Origin: Flavobacterium sp. KS-LB2
Lineage (GTDB): Bacteria; Bacteroidota; Bacteroidia; Flavobacteriales; Flavobacteriaceae
Length of the DNA: 64,000 nucleotides
Direction: 5' to 3'
Assembly: GCF_036895565.1 (NCBI RefSeq)
Contig: NZ_CP145904.1
Span: forward strand, 3,038,001 to 3,102,000
The notes beneath the pieces were generated by a model, which ran no database searches, had not been told where the DNA came from, and saw nothing but the letters and a program-made list of their open reading frames with translations. Positions 34,461 to 44,555 of the stretch are shown piece by piece. Position 1 is the first letter of the stretch. Every line of letters starts with the position of its first letter. A program made the position numbers and the translations under genes.

Positions 34461-37349
34461 TTATTCCTTAATGAACTTCAATACCTGAACTCCATTATTC
34501 TCATCATACGCTTTTACTATATAAAAACCTTTGTTCAAGTCACTAACCACAAATTGATGTCCTTCAGATTGCTTTTCATCAAACGTTTTTACCAATTGTC
34601 CTGTTATAGAAAAAACCTGAACTTTAGAAGTCTCAGCATTAATGGTAAAATAACTGGAAACTGGATTTGGATATAATAAAACTGTTGGTGTTTTTTCAAA
34701 ATCATCTATTGCCAATGAGGCCGTTTTGTTTCCATAGATTCGGTATTCACCGGGCGGAATTGTTATCGGGTCATTCACATTCGTAACGGTGATTGTAGTA
34801 TTATCCATCAAATTATACCACTGTCCCGTGTAAGGAAATCCAGTTGCCACATTTTGCGTGGTAACATTAAAATTAGCCAAGATCAAAACATCTTTAAGTT
34901 GGCTTGACGCCAAAGCACTATTGGTAATTTTGATATTTGGATATAAAGAACTTGTATTTGCCATAGTTGCAGTTCCTGAAAAAACAGGCTCTACCGTTTT
35001 CATCGTAATCATTTTAGACCAATCGTTGTAAATTTTACTTCTATTGGTGTCCTCAAGCCAATTATCAACCCATTGTGGTTGTTGTTTGGTATCTAATTTA
35101 CAATCCCCAGATATTGCATCCGAAGGAGAGTTGACACTGCCATTATTACAAGCAAAAATAGAATTTTCCCAACCTAGTTCACCAAAATGCCAAATCATCT
35201 TTGGTCCTGGAACCAATAACGAAACTGCCCCAATTGCTGACATTCTAGACAAAGCTACGTTGAGTGTTTTTACATTATGAGCGGCATTGGCACTATTCCC
35301 AAATTGTAAATTTTTATACATTAGTCGTTCCTCATCATGACTTTCGGCATAACCAATTAATCTGTTTGTGGTAAAGCCTCTACTGGAACTATTCATACGC
35401 GAAATGTTTCCAGAATATCCCATTGACAATTCATTGTATTGACTGGTCATTATTCCCCACATCATAATCCCTTTACTAGGCGTTTCGTTAATTCTGTAAT
35501 TTGCCCAAAGTTGTTCTTCATCATCATTCCCTAGATGCTCAAAAATAGTATAATGAGTTGGGTCTAAACTCCAAGAATAATCAGCATAGGCTTTCAAAAC
35601 ATCTACACGATCTTGTTGCTTAATACCGGTACAAGCTTCTTGACCTCCAACAACATTAGCAGGGCAATTTTGGGTAAATCCTTTGGTTAAATCCCAACGA
35701 AATCCATCAATTTTATATTCTTCAACCCATTGTTTAATGACTCTTTTTACGTAGTTCTGAGTTCTTGGCTGTTGATGATTAAAATCTTCCCCAACGCTAT
35801 AACTGTGCATGGCCGTTGTATTAAAATAAGGGTTTTCAGTTGAAGGAGAACCCCATCCATCGCCATCAGGATCGTTCATCCACATACGAAGCATCGGATT
35901 TCTTCCAAAAGCATGGTTCAATGCAACATCAAGAATAACGGCAATTCCGTTTTGGTGGCACAAATCAACAAACTCTTTTAACTTATCTGAAGTTCCGTAG
36001 AATTTATCCAAAGCCATGTGAAAAGAGGTATTATAACCCCAACTTTCATTGCCCTCGTATTCCATTACTGGCATTAACTCAATCGCATTTATTTTCAAAT
36101 TTTTAAAATAATCAATTTTATTAATCAAATCTTGATAGCTTCTATTAGCATCAAAATCACGTACTAGTAATTCGTAAACCACCAATTTTTCTTTTTCTGG
36201 TTTAACAAAGTTTGTTGTAGCACTACTCCATGCATAAGGTATTTTACCTGTTTGTAAAACGGTTACTTCTCTTTCCTGTCCTTCAGGATAAACTGGCATG
36301 TTTGGATACTTCGAAGCAGGAATCCCGCCATCATCAAACGGAGATAAAACAAGAGTCGAATATGGATCCGCTGTTTTTACTAAAGATGGTGTCCCTGCAA
36401 TAGGCGTAGCATCAACTACCCAATACTGATACGTATAATTTGTACCAGAAACCAATCCTGTTAACTCCAACCAAAATTTACCCGAAGTTGGGTCCTTTTT
36501 CATCGCAAAAGCAGCTGTTGGTTGCCAGTTGTTAAAACTTCCTGCAACATATACAAAATCTTTAAACGGAGCATCCAATACTAAAGTTGCCTTTGTTGCA
36601 TCTGTAGGATTATAATTGATACCATCTAATAAACCTGCTGACAAAGCTTCGCTAACTACATTAGGATTCACGATAGCACTAAATTTTTTAGTAACCACAG
36701 TTGCTCCTTGTGTAATCTGTAGTTCGTAGTTTTGATTTCCAGTAATATTAGTATGATTAAAGGAATAACTAGAAGTTGCAGCATTAATATTTAAATTAGC
36801 TCCATTTGCTTTTAATACATAACTGGCGTTACCGCTTGTATTAGTAGCTGAAATACTCAGATTACCACCTGAAGCTATAATAGTAGAGCTATTCTCCGCT
36901 GGGGCACTTAATGTAACCTGAAAAGCACCAACTTCAACAAAGTTATCTTGTGATTTTTTATCCCCAGTTCCGTCTTTAGCTTTTACAAGAAATCCTATTC
37001 TACCTATTCCGTTTCTGTTATAAAAGGTAGCAGGAGTAAATGTTTTAGTATAGGTATCTGAAACCGAATTATAAGTAAATCTATTCGCTTCGTTGGACGC
37101 AGTCCATGTACCATTAGTCGGACAATCAATACTGTTTGCATCATTGATGTCAAAAGACCAAGTCCACATGTATAATGCGTTTCCGGTAACTCCCCAAGTT
37201 GCTTCATTTACAGAAGCTCCATTTACTGTGATTGTAATAGGAGTTGTTGCCTCAAAAGTAGCTGGACTTATAGTATAGCTAATACTTTGCTGTTGAGCTG
37301 AGACACCAATTGAAAGGCAAAACAATAAAAAAAGTAGTGTTTTTTTCAT
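34461..37349 (-). CDS. Secreted GH13 alpha-amylase with T9SS sorting domain
   Basis: The 962-aa protein has a signal peptide (ending SAQQ), N-terminal immunoglobulin-like and CBM48/E-set-like regions (about 20-330), and a GH13 catalytic barrel. It ends with a C-terminal type A sorting domain (LLYPNPVSSYF... GFYIVKAYDENNGVQVLKFIKE). GH13 residues are DVALNH, the nucleophile D553 (GFRWDLTKG), the acid/base E604 (TIFEHLGND) and D672 (YAESHDEER). The protein should be exported through the type IX system and anchored on the cell surface or released, where it opens alpha-glucans. It is the last gene after susC, susD and susE, separated from susE by a hairpin. Confidence 0.92.
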   Translation of the reverse strand: MKKTLLFLLFCLSIGVSAQQQSISYTISPATFEATTPITITVNGASVNEATWGVTGNALYMWTWSFDINDANSIDCPTNGTWTASNEANRFTYNSVSDTYTKTFTPATFYNRNGIGRIGFLVKAKDGTGDKKSQDNFVEVGAFQVTLSAPAENSSTIIASGGNLSISATNTSGNASYVLKANGANLNINAATSSYSFNHTNITGNQNYELQITQGATVVTKKFSAIVNPNVVSEALSAGLLDGINYNPTDATKATLVLDAPFKDFVYVAGSFNNWQPTAAFAMKKDPTSGKFWLELTGLVSGTNYTYQYWVVDATPIAGTPSLVKTADPYSTLVLSPFDDGGIPASKYPNMPVYPEGQEREVTVLQTGKIPYAWSSATTNFVKPEKEKLVVYELLVRDFDANRSYQDLINKIDYFKNLKINAIELMPVMEYEGNESWGYNTSFHMALDKFYGTSDKLKEFVDLCHQNGIAVILDVALNHAFGRNPMLRMWMNDPDGDGWGSPSTENPYFNTTAMHSYSVGEDFNHQQPRTQNYVKRVIKQWVEEYKIDGFRWDLTKGFTQNCPANVVGGQEACTGIKQQDRVDVLKAYADYSWSLDPTHYTIFEHLGNDDEEQLWANYRINETPSKGIMMWGIMTSQYNELSMGYSGNISRMNSSSRGFTTNRLIGYAESHDEERLMYKNLQFGNSANAAHNVKTLNVALSRMSAIGAVSLLVPGPKMIWHFGELGWENSIFACNNGSVNSPSDAISGDCKLDTKQQPQWVDNWLEDTNRSKIYNDWSKMITMKTVEPVFSGTATMANTSSLYPNIKITNSALASSQLKDVLILANFNVTTQNVATGFPYTGQWYNLMDNTTITVTNVNDPITIPPGEYRIYGNKTASLAIDDFEKTPTVLLYPNPVSSYFTINAETSKVQVFSITGQLVKTFDEKQSEGHQFVVSDLNKGFYIVKAYDENNGVQVLKFIKE

Positions 37350-37375
37350 AGTTAAGTGTTAATTTAATTAGATAG

Positions 37376-37404
37376 AAAAAGGCTACCTATGAGATAGCCT
37401 TTTT
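37376..37404 (-). terminator. Hairpin between SusE and the T9SS amylase gene (attenuator or partial terminator)
   Basis: AAAAAGGCTA (37376-37385) and TAGCCTTTTT (37395-37404) form a perfect 10-bp stem. On the minus strand it lies ~12 bases after the susE stop and runs into TTTTT. Since the amylase gene starts only ~27 bases beyond, it may reduce amylase expression relative to susCDE instead of ending the operon. Confidence 0.7.
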
Positions 37405-37415
37405 ATTTTTATAAC

Positions 37416-38528
37416 TTATTCTTGATTTGGCAACATCAAATAACTACCATCTAAATCATTGAAATAAATTTTGTATTTTGATTTTGCAACTGGAATGTCT
37501 CCTCCACTAGCACCATTACCAGTAAAACCTGAAAATTCTGTATCTCCTCCCCAATTAGTATCCCAAGCATTGTTTGCTCTAAATTTCCCTTTACCATCAA
37601 ATAGAGAAATACTTAGTGACCAAACATGAGGACTAAATGCTGAAACAGTCATTTCAGAATCATCTCCATTCCAACCTGCATCAGTACCCGTTCTAGAAGA
37701 TCCCAAGAAACCAATTCTTGAATAAACTGAGGCCGCAGATGCGTTATAAGGAACTAAAGTGTACGCTAACGTTTCTACATTAAATGTAAAAGTGTAATAT
37801 CCTGAAGCTGAAATTGTAAATTCACCTGCATTATCTTTAATTTCAATTGTATTATTTCCTGCATTCCCTAATTGAGATGCCCAACTCCCTTTTACAGAAA
37901 TTAGCTTAAAATTTCCTGCAGCAAAGTATCCTGTAAATTTATAAATACTTGGATTCGCTCCACCTCTAAACATAGGTTGGTGTTTCGTATCAACATTATT
38001 ATCCCAACCACCTTCAACGGCTGCACCAATTAAGTACCAATCTGTAAATGCGTATGGCACTAATCCTGTGTATGGATTAACTAAAATAGTCAATGGAGTT
38101 TCAGACATCATTTTTTCGATTCCTGCTAAACTAGACACAACTTTAACATCATACGATCCTAACTCATCAGGAATTCCACCTAATTCAATTACTGCTTGAT
38201 TTAAGGTTTTTACAGATACTTCAATTTGAGTGGCACCAGAAGTTCCTCCTAATTCAATTGCTTTTGTAAAATCACCGCCTTTAACGTCTATTAAAAGTTT
38301 GTATCCAATCTCAACATCACCGCCATAAGTTGCTTTGGTCCATACAAAACGCTCTGCAACATTATCTGCATTTTCTTCAAGTAATATGTATGATTTATCG
38401 TTTTCAGGCGCAACTAATTCTGGAGTATCAACTCCTTGAATTACTGGTCTATCTTCTACATCTTCAACGCTACAAGACAAGGCAAGTACCGCGAATAAAG
38501 CAATTACTGATTTAGTTATATTTTTCAT
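37416..38528 (-). CDS. susE: SusE-like surface starch-binding lipoprotein
   Basis: The 370-aa protein has a lipoprotein signal (ALSCSVED, lipidated Cys near residue 20), an N-terminal SusE-type domain (VDTPELVAPENDKSYILLEE) and C-terminal starch-binding-type repeats with YKFTGYFAAGNFKLISVKGSW and KGKFRANNAWDTNWGGD. SusE/SusF proteins sit at the outer surface and bind alpha-glucan chains beside the SusCD importer. The gene lies 23 bases downstream of susD. Confidence 0.9.
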   Translation of the reverse strand: MKNITKSVIALFAVLALSCSVEDVEDRPVIQGVDTPELVAPENDKSYILLEENADNVAERFVWTKATYGGDVEIGYKLLIDVKGGDFTKAIELGGTSGATQIEVSVKTLNQAVIELGGIPDELGSYDVKVVSSLAGIEKMMSETPLTILVNPYTGLVPYAFTDWYLIGAAVEGGWDNNVDTKHQPMFRGGANPSIYKFTGYFAAGNFKLISVKGSWASQLGNAGNNTIEIKDNAGEFTISASGYYTFTFNVETLAYTLVPYNASAASVYSRIGFLGSSRTGTDAGWNGDDSEMTVSAFSPHVWSLSISLFDGKGKFRANNAWDTNWGGDTEFSGFTGNGASGGDIPVAKSKYKIYFNDLDGSYLMLPNQE

Positions 38529-38551
38529 TTTTCTATTTATTTTTAATATTA

Positions 38552-40150
38552 TTAATATCCAGGGTTTTGTTGTAATTTACTGTTTGATGACAATGCAGTA
38601 GCAGGAATAGGAAATAAATTTCTAAACGCTTGAGTTGGCGCTCCACCAGCTACATTTCCTTTCCAAGGCCAGATATAACTGCCACCTGAAAATTTACCAA
38701 AACGAATTAAATCCGTTCTTCTATGCCCTTCCCAGTGTAGCTCTTTTGCTCTTTCATCAAGAATTAAGTTTGCTCCAGTAGCATCTGCGTTAAGAGTAGC
38801 TATCGTTGAAGTATTTGCTCTGGTTCTTAGAGCATTTACATAGCCTCTGGCAGTTCCAAGATCTCCAACTTTACCAACTACCGCACATTCAGCATACATT
38901 AAATAAGCATCTGCCAAACGGAAAATTGGAAAATCTGAATCAGAAAAATCTCCTGATTTATCAGAACCTTGAACTCCATTTACATCTACATTTCTAAATT
39001 TTTGAATAGCAAACCCATCCGTGAAATTACTAATGTCAACAATTTCTTTCGTTTGTCCATCTGTATAGAATTGGCCTCTTGTATCAGTAGTATTTCCATT
39101 AAACTTATCTACAAATGCCGAAGTAGTTCTGATTCCAGCCCAACCACCATTGATTCCAAATTCAGAAGCTTTCATGGTACCACCCACTGGTGCATGTGTC
39201 AAGAAAGTAGTTCCGCCATAGGTTTGAGTTCTAAGTCCATCAAAAGCAATTGCAAAAATGAATTCATTTTGCGCTCCATTTCTATCATTGTCAGCAAAAA
39301 ACAATTGGTTATAATTGCTATGCAAAGAATAATTAGTAGCGATTACTTTCGTAATTAATGGCAATGCACCTGCATAATTATCAGTACCAATGTATACTTT
39401 GGCATTCATATACAATTTAGCTTGTAACATCCAAGCTGCTGCTTGATCTGCACGATACGCCTCATTTGTTTTTGGTGCTTTCAATTCAGGGGTGATTGCT
39501 GTTAATTCTTCATCAACAAACTTGTATAGTTCTGCTCTTGTAGCATATTCAGGGTAAAAGAATGTGCTTGGAGAATTTTCAGTAACTAAAGATCCACCAC
39601 CAAACATATCGATTAAGTGCCAATACGTTAATGCTCTTAAGAAACGTGCTTCTGCTCTGTACGTTTTAATTTCTGCTATTAAAGCAGCATCAAGCCCTCT
39701 AGAAGCTAATTTCTCATCTGTAGTTTGTCTTAAAAACTCATTGCAATTTACAATTTGAAAAGAGAAACGTGCAAATGTAGCCGTGATAAAACGGTCTAGT
39801 GAAGTCCATGTTTGAGAATGTAGGTCTTTTATAGTACCATCATTCCATCCGATAACAGCTTCGTCTGTAGTTAATTCTTGCATCAACCAAAACCCTCTGA
39901 TGTATTGACTTTCTCCTTCATCAATTCCTGAGATATCAGGAGAGCCAGCTGCAGTTTGACCCGAAGTAGCAAATCCTGCATATAACTTAGCCAAATTTTG
40001 TTTGTAGGATTCTGGCGTGCTAAAAAATTCATCACCAGGAACAGCAACATTGCCTTCCGGAGATTGGTTCAAATCATCTGTACACGATGGGAATAATAGC
40101 ACCAACAGTAACAAAGAAATACCCAATAATTTTATTTGTGTCTTTTTCAT
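38552..40150 (-). CDS. susD: SusD-family surface glycan-binding lipoprotein
   Basis: The 532-aa protein has a lipobox (LLFPSCTDD), the SusD N-terminal TPR-like repeats (YRAEARFLRALTYWHLIDMFGG is typical) and the C-terminal RagB/SusD domain (ADAYLMYAECAV ... YVNALRTRA ... ERAKELHWEGHRRTDLIRFGKF). SusD forms the lid on the SusC transporter and captures maltooligosaccharides. It lies 17 bases after susC, in the standard order. Confidence 0.96.
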   Translation of the reverse strand: MKKTQIKLLGISLLLLVLLFPSCTDDLNQSPEGNVAVPGDEFFSTPESYKQNLAKLYAGFATSGQTAAGSPDISGIDEGESQYIRGFWLMQELTTDEAVIGWNDGTIKDLHSQTWTSLDRFITATFARFSFQIVNCNEFLRQTTDEKLASRGLDAALIAEIKTYRAEARFLRALTYWHLIDMFGGGSLVTENSPSTFFYPEYATRAELYKFVDEELTAITPELKAPKTNEAYRADQAAAWMLQAKLYMNAKVYIGTDNYAGALPLITKVIATNYSLHSNYNQLFFADNDRNGAQNEFIFAIAFDGLRTQTYGGTTFLTHAPVGGTMKASEFGINGGWAGIRTTSAFVDKFNGNTTDTRGQFYTDGQTKEIVDISNFTDGFAIQKFRNVDVNGVQGSDKSGDFSDSDFPIFRLADAYLMYAECAVVGKVGDLGTARGYVNALRTRANTSTIATLNADATGANLILDERAKELHWEGHRRTDLIRFGKFSGGSYIWPWKGNVAGGAPTQAFRNLFPIPATALSSNSKLQQNPGY

Positions 40151-40167
40151 TTTTCTTGTTATTTGTA

Positions 40168-43107
40168 TTAGAAATTAACGTTTAAACCTAACGTGAAAGT
40201 AATTGGTCGTGGGTATAAATTTCCATCAATACCTCCAGAAATTTCTGGATCTAAACCTTCATATTTAGTAATTACCAAAACATTTTGAGCTGACAATGTC
40301 AATTTAACTAATGAAGTTGAATTCTCTTTTTGATTGAAAGTATATCCAACACTTACGTTGTCCAATCTAATAAAAGAAGCATCTTGAATGTAGTAATCCG
40401 ATTCGAAACGTTTAGTATCATTTGATTGAAAACCTGTTTCTAGTAAATTTTCAACACCATTAGATAAATCTGTGTTCCTAATCAAAATGTTATTGAAAGA
40501 ACCTTTACTAGAATCTACGTTGTTGTAATTATAGTTCCCCCAAGATCCTCTCCAGTTCATCCCCATATCAAAGTTTTTGTAAGTTACGCTAGTATTGAAA
40601 CCGTAAAAAACATCAGCTGCAGGTTTATGAAAACGGTATTTATCTTGTTGCGTAATCAATCCATCTTTATTTCTATCGATATACACACCATCTAATGGTT
40701 TTCCGTCTACACCATACGCTTGCTCATACACATAAAAAGAACTTGGTGCATAACCTACTTGGTGGTTTTGAATCGTATTTCCAGTAGCACCTTCGTACCC
40801 TCCAATATTAATACCCGGAGTATTTGGCTGTGTAGTAGTTAACTTGGTGATTTTAGAATCTTGAAATGTAATGTTACCACCAATTCTCCATTCAAAATTG
40901 TCATTGCGAACAGGAATTACCTCACCAGCAATTTCAATTCCCTTATTTTCGATTGTTCCTACGTTGTAATTGTCAAAGTTTGAGAATCCAAAGAAAGAAG
41001 GATTTTGTGTGTACAATAATAAATCTTTAGTAGTTCTCTTGTATAAATCAACACTACCATTTATCCTATTGTTTACAAATCCAAAGTCCAAACCAGCATT
41101 AACGGTAGTAGTTTGTTCCCATTTTAAGTTACTATTATAAGGTTGTGGTCTGTAGGTTGTATAAAAATCACTCCCAAACTGGTATTGAGCAGCTGTATTA
41201 GAAGCTAAATACAATGGAATAGATGGGTAGCTAACTCCAATATCTTGTTGTCCAGTAATACCCCAACCTCCACGGATTTTTAATGTAGAAATACTTTCTA
41301 CATCTTTCAAAAAGCTTTCTTCATTCAATTTCCAAGCTAAAGCAACAGCAGGGAAATTTGCCCAACGATTTGTTTCTGTAAATCTTGAAGTACCATCACG
41401 TCTGTATGATAAAGTCAATAAATATTTATCGGCAATACTAATGTTTGTTCTCGCAAAAAAAGATTGCAAGTTAATACGAGTAGGGAAATTAGTACCTACA
41501 GTAGTATTGTTACTTTGAAAATTAAAGTTTGAAGATCTGTAAGACTCTCTAAAATCTTGATATGAATAACCACCCGTTACATCAAAAACAGTATTGATTG
41601 ATTCTACTTTTTTATTGTAATTCAAAAACAAATCCATCAACTTATTAAAACGTGATTGATTATTTTCATAAGTGTTATTAAATCCAGAACCAGAAAGACC
41701 ATTAAGGTAATCAGCTTCTGTATTTCCAAATGATCTACCTGTCAACTGATCGTAACCAAAGTTAGCAACCGCTTTCAATTCTGGTAAGAAATGCATTTTA
41801 TACTCCGTTTGGATGTTTCCAATACTTCTGTATGATGTTCCGTAACTATTTTGTTGCTCAATTTGAGACAATGGATTTCTTCCCGACAATTGATTGATTT
41901 CAGTAGGAGAAGTATACCATTGGAAAAAAGTTCCATCAGGATTTCTTACCGCTTGTGTTGGGTCAAAACGAATAGCGGATCCAATAGCACCACGATTACT
42001 ATAATTACTGTTTATAAGAGATGTATTATTGTTTAATTCAATTTTTAAATGATTATCCAAGAAATTACCTGTTACACCAACACCTAATGTTGTTCTCTCC
42101 ATGTTATCTCTTTTCAAGATACCATTTAGATTTGCATAACCTACAGACGCTCTATATACTATGTTATCAGAACCACCACTTAATGAAATATTATGGTCTG
42201 TACCAATAGCCGTTCTATAGATTTCATCTTGCCAGTCTGTATCAGCAGCACCCATTAATGCTACTTGCGCAGCACTTCCGTTAGTGGTTACAAAATCTCT
42301 GAATTGTTTACTTGACAAAGCATCTACTTTATTAGTGATTTCAGATACTTGAAAATTTCCGTTATAATTTACTTGTAAATCACCTGCTTTTCCTTTTTTG
42401 GTTGTAATAATAATTACCCCATTCGAAGCACGTGAACCATAAATTGCAGTAGCCGAAGCGTCTTTCAAAACCGAAATAGATTCGATGTTGTTTTGGTTGA
42501 TTGTAGACAATGGGTTTCTACTTCCTTCTACTCCACCAGCAGCAACTGGCACACCATCAATCACATATAATGGATCGTTGTTTGCAGATAAAGAAGACCC
42601 ACTTCTAATTCTAATTGTAGCACCTTCACCTGGAGAACCTCCACCGTTGATGATCTGCAAACCAGCTACCTTACCTTGAATCATTTGATCCGCAGAAGTT
42701 ACTGGTCCTTTATTAAAATCTTTAGTTGTCAATACTGTTACCGCTCCGGTAGCATCTTTCTTCTTAACAGTACCATAACCCACTTGGATCACAACTTCTT
42801 TTAATTGATTCGCATCCTCTTCTAAAGAAACGTTCATTACTTTTTGGGCAACATAATCCACAACTGTATTTTTATATCCAATATAAGAAAACACGACTTT
42901 ATCCCCTTTCTTAACATTAGACAACTGATATTTACCATCAAAATCAGTAGAAACACCATTTGCGGCACCTTGTACATTTACATTTACCCCCGGAATTGGC
43001 TGTCCTGAAACTTTATCAAGAACAGTTCCGCCAACAGTATTCTGAGCCAGAATACTAAAAGGGAGTAGCAGTACTAAAATTAACAACTTTTTATAAATTG
43101 TTTTCAT
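40168..43107 (-). CDS. susC: SusC-family TonB-dependent outer-membrane transporter
   Basis: The 979-aa protein has a signal peptide, a CarboxypepD_reg-like N-terminal domain (TVLDKVSGQPIPGVNVNVQG), the plug domain with GYGTVKKKDATGAVT, the SusC signature region (DHNISLSGGSDNIVYRASVGYANLNG), and a 22-strand-type barrel to the C-terminus (PRPITFTLGLNVNF). With SusD it imports malto-oligosaccharides with TonB energy. It is the first gene of the minus-strand arm of the maltodextrin locus, divergent from the LacI-type regulator gene. Confidence 0.97.
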   Translation of the reverse strand: MKTIYKKLLILVLLLPFSILAQNTVGGTVLDKVSGQPIPGVNVNVQGAANGVSTDFDGKYQLSNVKKGDKVVFSYIGYKNTVVDYVAQKVMNVSLEEDANQLKEVVIQVGYGTVKKKDATGAVTVLTTKDFNKGPVTSADQMIQGKVAGLQIINGGGSPGEGATIRIRSGSSLSANNDPLYVIDGVPVAAGGVEGSRNPLSTINQNNIESISVLKDASATAIYGSRASNGVIIITTKKGKAGDLQVNYNGNFQVSEITNKVDALSSKQFRDFVTTNGSAAQVALMGAADTDWQDEIYRTAIGTDHNISLSGGSDNIVYRASVGYANLNGILKRDNMERTTLGVGVTGNFLDNHLKIELNNNTSLINSNYSNRGAIGSAIRFDPTQAVRNPDGTFFQWYTSPTEINQLSGRNPLSQIEQQNSYGTSYRSIGNIQTEYKMHFLPELKAVANFGYDQLTGRSFGNTEADYLNGLSGSGFNNTYENNQSRFNKLMDLFLNYNKKVESINTVFDVTGGYSYQDFRESYRSSNFNFQSNNTTVGTNFPTRINLQSFFARTNISIADKYLLTLSYRRDGTSRFTETNRWANFPAVALAWKLNEESFLKDVESISTLKIRGGWGITGQQDIGVSYPSIPLYLASNTAAQYQFGSDFYTTYRPQPYNSNLKWEQTTTVNAGLDFGFVNNRINGSVDLYKRTTKDLLLYTQNPSFFGFSNFDNYNVGTIENKGIEIAGEVIPVRNDNFEWRIGGNITFQDSKITKLTTTQPNTPGINIGGYEGATGNTIQNHQVGYAPSSFYVYEQAYGVDGKPLDGVYIDRNKDGLITQQDKYRFHKPAADVFYGFNTSVTYKNFDMGMNWRGSWGNYNYNNVDSSKGSFNNILIRNTDLSNGVENLLETGFQSNDTKRFESDYYIQDASFIRLDNVSVGYTFNQKENSTSLVKLTLSAQNVLVITKYEGLDPEISGGIDGNLYPRPITFTLGLNVNF

Positions 43108-43222
43108 ACTTTTTGTTTAAATTAATTTAATTTTTTGTTGAGTTTTCAACCTTTAACTATTACTTCGAATGTTAAATTTATGTAAATTTTATAACGCTCG
43201 ACAAGGCCTCTTTTTATTTGAC

Positions 43223-43236
43223 TTACGAAAACGTAA
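43223..43236. promoter_or_regulatory. Dyad TTACG-AAAA-CGTAA, candidate LacI-type operator
   Basis: In the 236-base spacer between susC and the divergent LacI-type regulator lies TTACGAAAACGTAA, with perfect 5-bp arms. It is well placed to control both directions. LacI-family dimers bind such dyads, usually with a CG at the centre. Here the centre is AAAA, so the match to the family is only partial. The regulator's own operator is not known from the sequence. Confidence 0.4.
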
Positions 43237-43343
43237 TAGTGTTGAAAACTTTCTGATTTACATAAATTTTTATCAGTTTAATTACCATTTGTAAAATTTA
43301 ATTTTATCTTTATTACGAAATAATTTTTTACCACATCTTCAAC

Positions 43344-44366
43344 ATGAAAAGGAAAATAACGCTTAAACAAATTGCAAAAGAATTAGACGTATCCATTTCT
43401 ACCGTTTCAAAATCGTTGAGAAACAGCCTTGAAATAGGTGAAGAAACAAGACTAAAAGTGCAGGCGTTTGCTAAATTTTACCACTATAAACCCAACAACA
43501 TTGCACTTAGTTTAAAGAACAGAAAAACAAAAACAATTGGAATTATTATTCCCGAAATTGTTCACCATTTCTTTTCAACAGTCATTAATGGAATTGAGCA
43601 AATTGCTAATGAAAATGGGTATAGCGTAATCATTTGTTTATCAGATGATTCATTTGACAAAGAAGTACTTAACATGGAAATGCTTGCCAACGGAAGCATT
43701 GACGGATTCATCATGTCACTCTCCAAAGAAACCCAATTTAGAGGTGATTTTCATCATATTACCGAAGTTATCAATCAAGGAATGCCTGTTGTAATGTTTG
43801 ACAGGGTTACTAATGATATTCTTTGCGATAAAGTGATCATAGACGATAAATATGCAGCTTATGAAGCCGTGCAAAGCTTAATTGATAAAGGACGAAAAAA
43901 AATTGCCTTAGTAACAACCGTTGATTATGTAAGTGTAGGAAAACTAAGGACTGATGGTTATACTAAAGCGCTTCTTGACAACGGAATACCCTTCAATGAA
44001 AAACTAATTATCAAAATTGAAGACATTGATACCTGCGAAATCACCATTGGAAAACTATTGGAAGACAAAGCTATTGATGCCGTTTTTGCTGTAAATGAAC
44101 TTTTTGCAGTTACCATAATCAAAACAGCTAATAAAATAGGATTGAATGTCCCTAATGACTTAGCCGTTATAGCTTTTACAGACGGAATCATTTCAAAATA
44201 TTCTACACCTACTATTACTACAGTAAGTCAGAGTGGCATAAAAATGGGAAATAAAGCTGCAAAAATGCTAATTGAAAGACTCGAATCTGAAGAGGAAGAA
44301 GAAAACGAAAACTATAAAACGGAAGTAATTGAAACGCATTTGATAGAAAGAGAATCAACTAATTAG
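43344..44366 (+). CDS. LacI-family transcriptional regulator of the maltodextrin locus
   Basis: The 340-aa protein has an N-terminal LacI helix-turn-helix (TLKQIAKELDVSISTVSKSLRN) with a hinge, then a periplasmic-binding-like effector domain starting KTIGIIIPEIVHHFFSTVINGIE, with the dimer-interface pattern MVFDRV and AVIAFTDG. It is divergent from susC and precedes the maltose transporter and maltose phosphorylase genes. Maltose or a maltose derivative is the likely inducer, replacing the SusR-type regulator of Bacteroides. Confidence 0.93.
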   Translation: MKRKITLKQIAKELDVSISTVSKSLRNSLEIGEETRLKVQAFAKFYHYKPNNIALSLKNRKTKTIGIIIPEIVHHFFSTVINGIEQIANENGYSVIICLSDDSFDKEVLNMEMLANGSIDGFIMSLSKETQFRGDFHHITEVINQGMPVVMFDRVTNDILCDKVIIDDKYAAYEAVQSLIDKGRKKIALVTTVDYVSVGKLRTDGYTKALLDNGIPFNEKLIIKIEDIDTCEITIGKLLEDKAIDAVFAVNELFAVTIIKTANKIGLNVPNDLAVIAFTDGIISKYSTPTITTVSQSGIKMGNKAAKMLIERLESEEEEENENYKTEVIETHLIERESTN

Positions 44367-44384
44367 CACTTAATCGTTAATTTA

Positions 44385-44412
44385 TTTACAACTACAAGGT
44401 TGTAGTTGTAAA
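44385..44412. promoter_or_regulatory. Near-perfect dyad after the LacI-type gene
   Basis: TTTACAACTACAA and TTGTAGTTGTAAA are perfect complements (13-bp arms) separated by two bases, 18 bases after the regulator's stop. No T-run follows, so a standard terminator is less likely. An operator or RNA hairpin for the following transporter gene is possible. Confidence 0.45.
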
Positions 44413-44513
44413 AGATCCAGATTATTTGTTTCTCTAAAACAATAGTTTCAAATATATTTTTATATTTACCCATTCAAAGCTTCAACTTTTACTTCGAAAA
44501 TAAGATAAGTTTT

Positions 44514-44532
44514 GATAAGCATAGCGCTTATC
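44514..44532 (+). promoter_or_regulatory. Hairpin in the leader of the maltose-type transporter gene
   Basis: GATAAGC (44514-44520) and GCTTATC (44526-44532) form a perfect 7-bp stem with loop ATAGC, ~23 bases upstream of the ATG at 44556. It could be a DNA operator or a leader RNA stem. Slightly upstream, TTACTTCGAA (44489-44498) recurs at 43160-43169 before susC. Confidence 0.4.
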
Positions 44533-44555
44533 GTATTAATTTTTAAATTACGATA

